64,000 bases of DNA, from contig CM067084.1 of NCBI GenBank assembly GCA_034008185.1, positions 40,809,099 through 40,873,098 of the forward strand. Direction: 5' to 3'. This DNA comes from Gorsachius magnificus (lineage: Eukaryota; Chordata; Aves; Pelecaniformes; Ardeidae). Below, in pieces: positions 28,401 through 39,200 of the stretch. The position numbers and the translations under genes were made by a program. The notes under the pieces are model-generated. The model did no database searches. It was not told the origin of the DNA and saw only the letters and a program-made list of their open reading frames with translations. Every line of letters starts with the position of its first letter. The first letter of the stretch is position 1.

Positions 28401-31400
28401 TCCATAAACCGTTGAATTCAATCAGCTGCATACAAATCAGGTTGAAAGTTTGTAAACTCTTTCACTTCCCTCTTCTAGTCCTTCAGTGTCTATGTTACAG
28501 CCATTTCCATCTGAGCTTAATGATGTTTAAGCTGTAATACGATGCAAAGCTCCACGGTGGCTAGCTGAATGCTATTTGGGTTGATTTACAGGCATGCCTA
28601 TATTCTTGAATTAATTTCCATTTTTTAAGACCAAAAGAATCTTGTGTCGTATGTATCCCCCATGTAGAAAACACCATTTGAATCTCAATCACAACTTCTT
28701 GTTAGAACTCGGAAATTTTTAGGGGAGTTCTTTTGTTTGTTTTCTTTTTGAAAAACATCCTGGTTTTGATTTAAAGAATTTAGAGATCTGGTCCTAACTA
28801 GCATGATCAGAATTGCACACTCCAGTGTAGCTTTCAACGTCTTTATTATTCACCAGCTACAATGCTAAAATTTTGCATAATGAAGAAAAACCAAGTAGGC
28901 AAATAGAAGAAAGGAAATAGAATTATGTAATTATTTGTAGTATAGTAGCACCTGGACAGTAGCTGTTGTGGATGACAGAGTGTGTACACTCTATTAAAAT
29001 GCACTTCCTTCACTGAAGATACACTGCAAGCAAAAAGGTTACATTTAAATATTACACAATATTCTGTAGTAGCTTAAGAACTTGACAGACTCTCTCAAGA
29101 AGTCCATTGAATTGTTTTATCTTCATTTGTTTTCTCTCAGATTCTCTTACTTTGTGTGAGGTCTTTCTCTCTGCATTTTTGGCCTTTTTTTCCTGAAGTC
29201 ATCCTTTTTATTTTTTGTACTTTAAGCAATACTAATTTCATTTTATTTGCAGGGTGGCATAAAAAGTGAATCTTCATTTTGTGAAGATTCTCAGACTTTG
29301 AATGAATGCTAGCAAAACAACCTCACACGACCTCAGGCGGTTTGGTGTTTGCCTGTTTTACTAATGGCATTTTCTGTTACCTCTGTTAGTTCACAGAAAT
29401 TAATTGTTGGGTTTTTTACTGCATTTTTCCAAAACCTGTTTGTTATAATTGTCACTGCATTTTAAATATTTCATTTAAATATTAGGACTTTATTGGAGTT
29501 GTATGCAATTGTCTTTTCATACATAAATTGTTTTCCCTCATTTTAGTTTGCCAGTCATGCTGTACGTATAGTTGGAAGCTCCTTAAACTAGAAACAAATG
29601 TTCCTAGAGCTGGAATGATAGGCAAACTTGTTTACAAGAAAGAATCACAGATCATATTAAGTTAAGCATATGGTTTTGTTTCCTTTCTCTTTGCATCTTT
29701 ATCTCACATGGTGCCTCATGTTTGGTTCCCAATAAGTTGAGCTTCATTTTCACTTTCCATACCCAGTCATGCTTGTGGAGTCACAGTGAAGCAAGAGGCT
29801 TGAGCTAAGCTGATATGCACAAGCTGTCTTTCTGCTTTCATCTTCCATCCCCATGAAGTGAACACGAGCATACATTCATCGACATAAAATTCTTCTCCAA
29901 AATTCTTGGAACATATGTGCAAAATATGTGCAATGGAAGAGCTGTGACGGATGAAAATGTCAGAGAACTCAAGTTTTCTTTACTGCAATGTTAACTCACT
30001 CTGTTATAATCAAATACAAAGGAGAAGGTGCAGTTAAGAGATGTGAAGTCCAGGTACTGTTTTTCTATAATTGGCTTTTCCTACAGTACATCAGTCTGTT
30101 CTTGATTGTGTGTGTTAGATTATCTACAGCCGTTACTGGTATCTACAGCTATTACTGGCTGAACTGTGTTCTGCTTGTTAGACAAAATGCTATCTTTGAC
30201 CAGCACACTTACCCAAAATCATAGAGAGACCTGATTTTTTAAATCTTTGTATTATCTTAATACTATGTGTATGAGCTACCGTGCTTCTTCCCCTAGTCAT
30301 GTACCAGAACTGGACAGAGTGCTAGTGCAGTGCCGGTCTTCTCGCTGCCAGCGTCTGGCATCTCACTCTCTGTTCTAGCAATGGGGAGATGCTTTATTTC
30401 CCTCTCCCTTTTTCCTGGTTGGCAGCATTCTTCTGTTCTCTCTGGTTATGTTCTGGAACGATCGCGTGATGTGGAGTGAGTTCTGAGTCCCAAAGAGGTC
30501 TGGGTGGTGAAGGGGGTTGAGTAAGCAGGAGAAGTTTCAGTGCCACCTTATTTTGCACTGTCCACCGTAGAATGAAATTTCTCAGGTACAGGTTTTGCTC
30601 TTCTTGGGGGTTCGTACTAGTTGGAGAAAAATAGTTACGATGTGTTCTTGTGTAAACCCAACAGATTCCAGGCACCCAGAGCTGGACTATAAGACACACT
30701 GATTGGAAAGTGGAGCTAAAAGAAGAAAGAGAAGCACCCTTACTTTCTGCTGCCCTAAAATCTCTTGACCATTGCCCAGGATGTTTAATAGTAGTGAGAT
30801 AACAGGCAGCAAGCTTGCGCACTTCTTTTTGCTGTTCACGTTGTAGGAAATTCAAGTGATGCTACTGATCACCTTCGTGGACTAAGCATGGATTTGAGAA
30901 TAGAGGGTTTGTAGATGTACCTTTGGAGACTGTCCATATTGTTTTAAGCAGATGCTTAAGTAGATGTTACCAAGGAATAGATGCGTTCTGTGATTGCTTA
31001 TAAAACTGATGTGAGCATGTAATCTGTAAGAAAGCACTGGATCCAGACCAAGAGGGTTCTGCTAGGAAGGGAGTGAACCAAGAGCAGAAATCTGTTCTTC
31101 AGCCTTCATTTCCTCATGGAAAAGAAGGAGGAAAAAAAGAGATACCTACCTCCAAACGATGCCCTTAGTGGAACAGGTAGTAGTAATTAATGTATTTACA
31201 GTAAGTGTTTGACGCTCTGGATGGTTTTGCGTAATTAGACTGCAGAATAGCATGATTTTTGTGACATATAGTAAATGTTCTGTGAAAGATGCTGTTCTTT
31301 GACAGGTGAACAAGATGCAGGAGATTTATAAAACAGATGCCTAAAGTGTGCCAGAGAGTGATAGGGTTTTTCTGAAAAAAGTTTTAAATGCAGTTTAACC

Positions 31401-31639
31401 TGAAAACTCGGGGGCTTGCTAGTGATGAGTAGTGGCATAAGTGTTATTCAAAAAGAATGGAAAAGTGTTAAAAAGCTGAGAAGAATAACTTGAGGCATCG
31501 CCTCCGCCGTTCTACTAAAAATGCATAGCTATCCCACCCGCTCTGTCACGCAGACAAAAATGGTGTGGAAATCACGGAAACTTTTCCTACACAGAGCAGC
31601 TAATGTGATGTAAACTCCGGTGGCAGGGCTGTTGTGCAG
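25481..31639. other. Non-coding DNA between the two CpG islands
   Basis: No gene or transposon recognised. The first 250 bases downstream of the CArG island contain an inverted pair of GATA-type motifs (TTATC...GATAA, 25601-25618). A T18C5 run lies at 25991-26013. A 19-base unit (atctacagc, c/t, g/a, ttactgg) is tandemly duplicated at 30122-30159. A 153-codon minus-strand open frame at 30394-30855 resembles nothing I know. Confidence 0.6.
30122..30159 (+). repeat. 19-base tandem duplication
   Basis: Two adjacent 19-base units (30122-30140 and 30141-30159) share atctacagc and ttactgg and differ at three positions. A local replication-slippage duplication is the simplest explanation. Confidence 0.85.
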
Positions 31640-32026
31640 CTGTAGGGCTGTATGGAAGCGCCGGGGGGGTTCCCCCTGCTCTCCAGGCAGTTGCAGCGCC
31701 TGCTTCTGCTTCAGCAGAAGTTTCTCAAGCGTTTCTTCTGGCTATGGATGCCGGGCTCCTGGAGGGAAGAAACTGAACAAAAAAACGCAAAAAGCGTACC
31801 CCAAAGCCCCGGTTCTTGCAGCTCCGAGGGGAGAACGATTCTGAGGCGGGACTGCGCCAACAGGGAAAGGCGACCCCGGAGGCCATTCGCCGCGGGAAAC
31901 CCCCGTTTCCCTGCCCGTTCCCAGCAGCCTGGTAACGCCTCTCGTCAGGCACCGGGGAGCCCGGGGTTGGCCGCGGGACTCTTAACGTGAAGCCGCGGGC
32001 CTGGGACGCGCCGGCGGAGGCCGCCC

Positions 32027-32033
32027 TGAGTCA
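32027..32033 (+). promoter_or_regulatory. AP-1 (TRE) consensus site
   Basis: Exact TGAGTCA about 35 bases upstream of the TATA box. A Fos/Jun-type site at this distance is a plausible proximal activator element. The match is exact; occupancy is not shown by sequence. Confidence 0.5.
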
Positions 32034-32063
32034 CGGCGCGGGGCCTGCGCCGCCCGCCCGCCC

Positions 32064-32070
32064 TATATAG
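32064..32070 (+). promoter_or_regulatory. TATA box, overlapping a near-CArG sequence
   Basis: The heptamer tatatag sits inside GC-rich DNA, where an AT run of this kind is conspicuous. The ten bases 32062-32071 read CC, TATATA, GC, which is one base away from the SRF-binding CArG consensus CC(A/T)6GG. It could serve as a TATA box, a weak CArG, or both. Confidence 0.65.
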
Positions 32071-32094
32071 CGGCGGTACCTGCGGGCCCCGCCC

Positions 32095-32141
32095 CGCTCC
32101 CGCCGCCGCTCTCCCTCGTCCCCTGGAAACTCGCCGCCGAG
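32095..32141 (+). other. Candidate non-coding first exon ending in a strong splice donor
   Basis: About 25-30 bases downstream of the TATA box, a C/T-rich leader without any ATG runs to CCGAG|GTAAGA, where GT is at 32142-32143. The start is approximate. Spliced to the acceptor at 62287, the mRNA would have an ATG-free leader until the PALLD methionine at 62468. That compatibility supports a short-isoform first exon, but no transcript evidence is available here. Confidence 0.55.
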
Positions 32142-34170
32142 GTAAGACGGCGGGATGCTTTCCTGAGTTCGTACGTGACGTGTTTTCTTCTGGCGAGGCG
32201 AACGCACGGCAGAAGCGGTGACGGAAGGCGAGAGGTCAGGGCAAATGAAACCGTGCTGAAAGCGCCTTTCTGTTGAGTATTTCTTTCTTTTTTTTTTTCT
32301 TTTGTTTTTGCGCGACTCGCTCTTGCCCTTTCAGTTCGCCGCACAGTCTGTAGTTGCGTTCGGGTTTGGCTGATGCGCTTTGTTTGCCGACCTTGGCCAT
32401 CCCCTTGGTGCTTCCAAATACAGCAAGGATGCTGTGGCGGTGGGGGCTGCGGGTATCTCTGTAGCTCAAGACTCGTGAAAGCAGTTGTTAGTTGGTTAGT
32501 AAATGTGACCGAGGGGTAAGACACGAGCGCTTTCCCGCAGCCTCCTTTGTAGGAGACTTCTGTCGGAACCCGGGGATACTCCTGGATGGGAAGAGGGTTG
32601 GTAATGGACGGGAGGATTGGGTGCTATGGCTTCTTACCAAAATTAAACCAAACTCAAGCAAAATATTGGGGTGCAGGGGGTGCATGTCCTGTGGAATTCA
32701 TTACTCTGTAAGGAAGACATGTTTGGTGACCTACTCTTACAGCTGACTTTTTTGTGAAATGTTTATCGTTGAGTGTTGAAATGAATTTGGTGTTACTTAG
32801 TAACTTTGTAACTTATAACAGTAACGCCTTTGGAGACTTTTTTTTTTTCTTCTTTTCCAAGTCTGTAGCAGACATTTGTTTAAATTTTAGTAGCAAAGAC
32901 AAAAAAAAAAAGTGAAAGTTTCCTGGCAGCAGGCGCATAATTAGAAAGAAGGCTGGGAAAAGTAAGACTGGCCTTCCTTATAATGATGTGTTTACAGAAA
33001 CTTGGAAAGCAGAGATATGCATTGGCTATCAAAGAGAAACCAACGTCTGCTGTTGGAACATTCGGGTCAGCCTTGTATTAAGGAATATGGCACTGCAGAG
33101 CATACATCTAAAAATAGGAGTGGACACATTCGATGTTTCATTAGGCTTTGAGGTCAAGAAATTCTTTTTCCACAGTATTCTGTGGCTGTATTGAACTGCA
33201 ACCATGATTCCTGGGACCAAACCTTGTATTTCTGAAATTAACTACATAAGATGTATTACATATTGTACGGAAAGTTTTATGTCCACTGACAAGTCTGTGT
33301 GTGCAGAAATACACTGGTGTTCTAGGGTGGGAAAAGTTATGCTGATGTTCTTAAGGAAGCCCGACTGTTTCCAGGCATCCAGAGCTGGTCTGTGATTCAC
33401 AATGCATACCAGACATAGAAGGATTAAGATATAGAACTGATAACAAGAGGATGGAAAAAACATAAAAAGTTAAATGGCTCTCGGCCCATGTCCATTGATT
33501 GTATCTGAACCACTTCACTATGAAAAGGGGGCAAATACTTGCGAGAACAGGATTCTGAGAGAGCTTCTCTTGCATCCCACTTTCAGATGGGGAACAAAAC
33601 TTGAAATTGGCTGTGAAATAATATTCTGGTACTAATTTTACTGGCCAGGAGGAGAAACCCTGTGGGAAAAGGTGGGGGCAAAGGGATGAGAGTTTGAATG
33701 AAAGAATCTGGGAAGACGGAGTAGGAAGTATGCAGATGTTCTTACAACTTTTGAAAATCTTAAGAATATGCAGGTAGGATTTTGTTGGCATTAGGAGTGT
33801 CTTATTTGGATAAAACCATTTCTCTCATCTTTGAGACAGTAGAAGCCTGATATTCGCAAAGTCAGAATTTACCAAGTTACCATAAACTGTGATCAGACAC
33901 AGAGGTTTTCCTAAAGTTGGAATGGTGGATACATGGTAAAGGTTAGTTTGCAGTTGGCAGATATGTGTCACATAGCTTTTCTTATAGCTTTAAGAGAGCC
34001 AAGCAAATATGTTTTGGGTTTTTTTCACTGAAAAACTTCTGAAAATTTAAAGTGTGATTTAAGTAACAACAAGCAGCCTGCTTACTGCTGTAAAATACGT
34101 GGTTTTATGTTCTCATACTTGATGAAGTCCTAGAAAATTCTTTATTATCTTCAAATTACTCTTTGATTTC

Positions 34171-34196
34171 TTTTTTTTTTTTTTTTTTTTTTTTTT
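34171..34196. repeat. T26 homopolymer
   Basis: Twenty-six consecutive T in AT-rich non-coding DNA, with no adjoining recognisable retrocopy. Confidence 0.9.
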
Positions 34197-36175
34197 GTAA
34201 GAACAGAGCAGTTATGTATATTGTCCTGGCCAAGCTCATCTTGCTGGGCGCTCATGCACCTATTATTGTGGGCCTGTTATTTTTGACTAGCCCGAGTCTA
34301 CTGCTTTCTCTTTGCAAAGACTGTGTGATGACTGCAACATATAAAACTTTGCAAAGTGGTATTCTACAGTAATTAGTGTTTTTGCACAATTACATTTATT
34401 GTAAAGTAATTATTGAGATCTATGGTTCCAGGCAACAGAAGGCAACTTGCTATGCTCTCCTCTGCACTGAAGAATTTTTTGAGCTTATGTGACAGTTGTG
34501 GAGGGCATGATAGTCTACCTCCCCACAAACAGGAGTGGGCTTGGAGTTTTGTCATCCACTTTGTGGTCTGTATGACAGCAACAGCCATTTCTAATAGCTA
34601 TGTTAGCTATGTTAGAACAGCATGCCTCCGTTTCTGTAAGGACACAGTGGTAAATCTGATGAGTAATGTTCAGCTGCTGGATTTTGGGCGCTGGAAGACA
34701 AAGGGAGCGTTCTAGCTGGAAGTAGCCTGTGGGATGCTGGTCAGTCGACTTACATGGAGAATTTCTTCTTTCCTGTGCAGAATTTCTTTCTGTCACTCCG
34801 CTTCAAAATGATCCATGGGAGACTCGCCTTATTTAAACTTGCCTGCTTCTCAGCTGGGCAAAGCAAGCTGATCTGAGTTGTAAAATCATGTATTTGATGG
34901 GAAATGATTGTATTCTTCAAACAGCAAATGAATTTCTCAACCAGCTCTGCTTAAAGTAGCTGCTTTGTGATTTTACTCAGGCCAGGGTTAATGTGGACCC
35001 ATGTGCCTGGGAGCAGAGCAGAGCATTAATCAGTGTGATGTCATGTATATAGGTTTTCTCTGTGTCTATAGCATCATTTCCTGTAGATTATGAACAGTGG
35101 TAGGCACTAAACCTTACAGACCTCTGGTTTTAAAAAGCGTGAGTTTCTAAGATGAGAAGGTGTAGATAAGGGAAGTGCATGGGGTGCAGCGAGGAGAAAG
35201 TGTTGGAAAGATGAAGATAAGCATATGCACTATTAGTTACATAATTTCTGTATTAAATGTTTTATGCTATTGTCATGTGTCTTTTCATTTGCTGTGTACT
35301 CTCCAAGAAAGGAGTCTTCAAGTATTTGGGGATCTGCTGGAGCTGTGCTGACCTGACAAGAGTTGGTAGCCCTAAGATTTTATTTTTCCAATAAAAATTT
35401 CAGGGTTATGTAGAACATATTAATTAACTGATAGTCCTGTGTATTCTTGAGAACAAAATAATTGACTGGAAATGTTTCATCCTGGGAATATTCTTTAATC
35501 AAAACATGCTTATGGAATTTTGTATTCATGAAACATCTTCCATCTTGAAAATATTCCCGTTTTCTTAACAGATAGCATTTCAGTGCTAGATTAAGTAATA
35601 AAGTTCCCTTTGGAATGAAGCTCCCACTCCGTAATAACAATACTGAGCACTGATTTCATAGTGATAATACATCCATTTGGAAGAATTAGGAAGAATACAC
35701 AGAGAGTTATTACTAACCAAGTTCCAGTATGCCCAGAAGACTCATTTTAACCTCTTACTCTGAAGAAAGTGAAGAGGAGAGTCTTTTGTGACCACAAGTG
35801 TAAGAACTTTCTGGAGCTTTACAGATCATTTAACATTTTGGTATTCATATAATTAAAAAAAAATGCTTACTATGCCATCTTAATTATCATAGAAGGAGAA
35901 CCAATAATTAAGGCAGTTCTTTTTATGTATGTGAAGTATACTTTCTGGATTAGCACACAAATAGAAAACGTAGGAAATGTTTTTCCTCCCCATTGCTGTT
36001 TAGACACTTAATGTGGTCCTTCTCCCACCTGCTTGAGACATTCCAGCCCTTGCCAAAGCAGGAAGTTTGTATTTCCTTTATTGAAGCAGAAAAATGATTG
36101 TAATTAGCGTATTGTGCATGGCACTCCTTAGTGCTTTCCCTTTTCCACAAAGGGAAGGCATTTAAGATGAACAGC

Positions 36176-36201
36176 ATTTATTTATATATATATAAATAAA
36201 T
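36176..36201. repeat. 26-base perfect AT-only palindrome
   Basis: The 26 bases from attta at 36176 to aaat at 36201 are identical to their own reverse complement, built from TTTA steps flanking a central TA alternation. It could extrude as a cruciform or simply be an expanded AT microsatellite. Confidence 0.9.
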
Positions 36202-39200
36202 ACAATGGGCTCAATTTATTGCTGGGTCTTTTTCTGCCTGGTGCACCTGTGTGAGATGAGTCAAGAAACACATGAATCTGCTTCCCTGGTTTGCATAGTG
36301 TGTGTATCTCTCCAGGGGTGATTTGAGTAAGAAATCTTGGATTAATTTAGATTATCTTAAACCACCCTTTGGTAGCAGTTATTCCAAATTATTCCAGTCC
36401 TTCCCAGGGCTTTCTTCTGAGACTGGAAAATTTTATTCTTCCACATCACCAGAAAAATGTTCCTCTTGAAATTCCTCCTTGAAATGTTATCAGTTTCAGA
36501 AGATGGTCTATATTGTATGTGCTAGTCTAAAACACAGGAGAATTTTAAAACAATTATTCTAATTCTTCTTTTTGAAGAAACTAATTTTGTATCACAGTTC
36601 ACTATAGGATATTTCAAAAAGAAAGTGGCAATGTGAGCTTGAGTTCATACTTCAGCCTTAAAAATGTGGAAGAGTTATTTAGCTGAAGAATTGAGCTTGT
36701 GCATCAGGAGCTTCTGTATTGCATTGTCAAGGTATCCAAGTTTTGGTAAATGTTCATAAGATGGCACATGCCTCATTTGTCCTTTTGGATATGCGTAAAG
36801 TGAAGGCTTTCTAGAGCAAGAGGATTATTTGCAGACATGATGTGTCAGCCAGCAGAAATGTACAGGAAAAGATTTTTTGGTTTTCATTGGCAGCATGGTT
36901 ACATATTTTTTTTCCAGGCTAAAATGTAAAAATAGATTAACACACAAAAATCTCTTTTAGTAATGTTAATGTTTATACCAACCAGCCCACCCCATCAAAT
37001 TCACAGTGAAGAGTGATATTCTTGTCTTGTGTGCTACTGTACCTATTAAGGCAATGCAGTACCTCACATGTGCATGTAAATAGTGGGAAAACATAGGGAA
37101 TTAAGTTTGCAACATCAGTATTTAACTCCTTGCTTTTATGATCTCGGACGGGATTGTTTAAGTCTTTGCATTTACAAGAAAATGTCTGAGCTTTGCTTTA
37201 AAAGCATTGAATTTAGATGAAGATTCAGTCAGCTGGACTTAATTTTTAAATTACAATTTAAAAATAATTCCTCTCCTATGATGAAGAAGAATCCACTTCA
37301 GAGAGCAAGAAGTACATGCAGCAAGTATCTGGTAGACCGGAGAAACTTCGTTAGGAATTCCTGCCTGGGTTCTAGTGAATAGAAAAAGAGTATGGAATAT
37401 TTTGGGGTTTTTTTGTTGTTTTTTTTTTTGTGCTGCTTCTGCTACAGAATAATTTTAAAAGTATAACCCCAGTTCTCCAGCCACACTGAATACAGAAATC
37501 TGGTTTAAATCAAGACCTGCATGTATTACTGCAACTTTTCTCAGGAGAGCCAACCTGCTGGTTTTAGGCCAAGCTTTAAGCTGGGCTTGCTCCTACCCAT
37601 TTTTGCACCTCACAACTTGGAAGACTTATCTTTAAAAAAAGGTCATTATGTTATTTCTGTAGTTGGATTTTGTCATCTTTTTAAATTTTTACTGCATGGC
37701 TGAATTCATTCTTCTGAATCACAGTATGAAAGTAGTCACTAGAAACAGAATTGTTCCCTTCAGTTCTGTTTTAAAGACCATGTGCTGATGTACATGCAGA
37801 TGTGTGTAAAATGTATGTTTCTGACCTCAAAGAATAGATAATGCAGACTTTTTTAATGAGAAGAGATAATGCAAGTCTGTTGCTGTGTGCATATATATCT
37901 GATGTGTGAATATGTATGTGTGTGTCCATACAGAGCATAAGTAAAAATCTGTATCCGACTCATGGGGATGATTTGTTTAAAGCAGCTATTAAAGTGCAAA
38001 ACAATTTTAATAGCTGGCTTTGGCTAGTGGAGCAGATTCACCAAGGCAACATAGAAAGTTTTGCACAAATTAAGGGAGAGTTTCCTTGCATAGAAACCCA
38101 GTGGTGCTGTATTTCTTCCAGCCCACCTCACTGTACTTATTTTGGCTCTGAAATATAAAGCTTTTCTTTTCGGTATTTGAAGGTTTCAGGAGGGCACACT
38201 GATTTATGGCTGTATTTTGCAGTGACCAAAGATCTAGTGATTTTTTTTAGTACAAGTGAGGCTTGAAAACCCCAGAGGTGGCCATAAAATCTTGTGGATG
38301 GGGCATTTTCATGCACTCTATATTTGTGTGTGATCTGTGTTTCCTGTCAAAACTTTTAGGGAATTAAATGAAAGCATGAGTTACTTGATACTGCAATACT
38401 GATGGTGAGTCTGTTGCAAGATGATGCCATTTACTTCTGTGCAAATCCGACGCACCTGAAACCAGAGTCACGTAAAGAAAATTTAAAGGGAGTACGTTAT
38501 CCACATTGACAGAGGTGTTGGTGCGTAGCTACAAATGTCTTTCAGACATTTTCATGAAGAAGTGCCTTGCCTTCAGCAGTGTTCATCAGTATTACTCAAC
38601 AGGCAAGCCACCAGACTGTATATTTTGTTCTGTAAACTGCAGATTCTTTTCAGCGAGGAGTCAGAGACTTTTGTGTTTTCTTTTCCACAACAGACATGTT
38701 TCCTCAACTGACGTGGCCAAGTTCTATTGTTTTGCTGTTCCTAAAGCTCTCTGATAATTTTCATCTATCCATGATAATTCTCATACGCCTAGGTTCAATG
38801 TCCTCACCAAATCACCCATTTATTCTTTCATGTATAACCTTTGTAGCCCATTTTCTCAGGCAGTAAATAGTTCGCCATACTGTTTGGCTGTGTGGGAGGA
38901 AGTCTTGATTTCCTATAAATCTTCATAGTTTTTCTATCTTCATAAAAATCTGGAGATTTGCATGTAACGTAAAAAAGAGGCACACATCTTCTATCAGTTT
39001 CTGCAGACATACAAAATCCAATTTATAAAGTGAGACTACGGAAGTTCAGACTATATTGAAAGTACATTATGTTGTCTATGAGTCTCTAGGCTGTGACATG
39101 TGGTTTCCATTCTTTTATCTTTAGCGGCTTTTGGATTTTCTGCTACAGATTTTGAGGCTATTAACTGTTTAACATTTTCTTAAGTTGTTTGTCAGAATTT

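Larger units (their letters stand above)
31640..32240 (+). promoter_or_regulatory. CpG island with internal TATA promoter, candidate PALLD short-isoform promoter
   Basis: GC-rich, CG-dense sequence in an otherwise AT-rich region. Toward its 3' half it carries, in order, an AP-1/TRE consensus TGAGTCA (32027-32033), cgcccgccc repeats, a TATA box (tatatag, 32064-32070), a GC box (ccccgcccc, 32087-32095, on the minus strand) and a leader ending in a consensus donor. The arrangement indicates + strand initiation at about 32093-32100. It lies on the same strand as PALLD and about 30 kb upstream of the exon that contains the short-isoform start. Promoter function is strongly suggested by the motif order; assignment to PALLD is inference. 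It could instead drive a separate non-coding RNA. Confidence 0.7.

Noticed and set aside
30394..30855. 153-codon minus-strand open frame
   Set aside because: No similarity to a protein I recognise and no supporting gene signals.
33351..33791. 146-codon minus-strand open frame
   Set aside because: No recognisable domain, neighbouring exons or promoter; treated as chance.
38420..38443. Translation DDAIYFCA resembles the end of an immunoglobulin V domain
   Set aside because: Only eight residues; no upstream V-domain cysteine, tryptophan or framework and no recombination signal. Coincidence.
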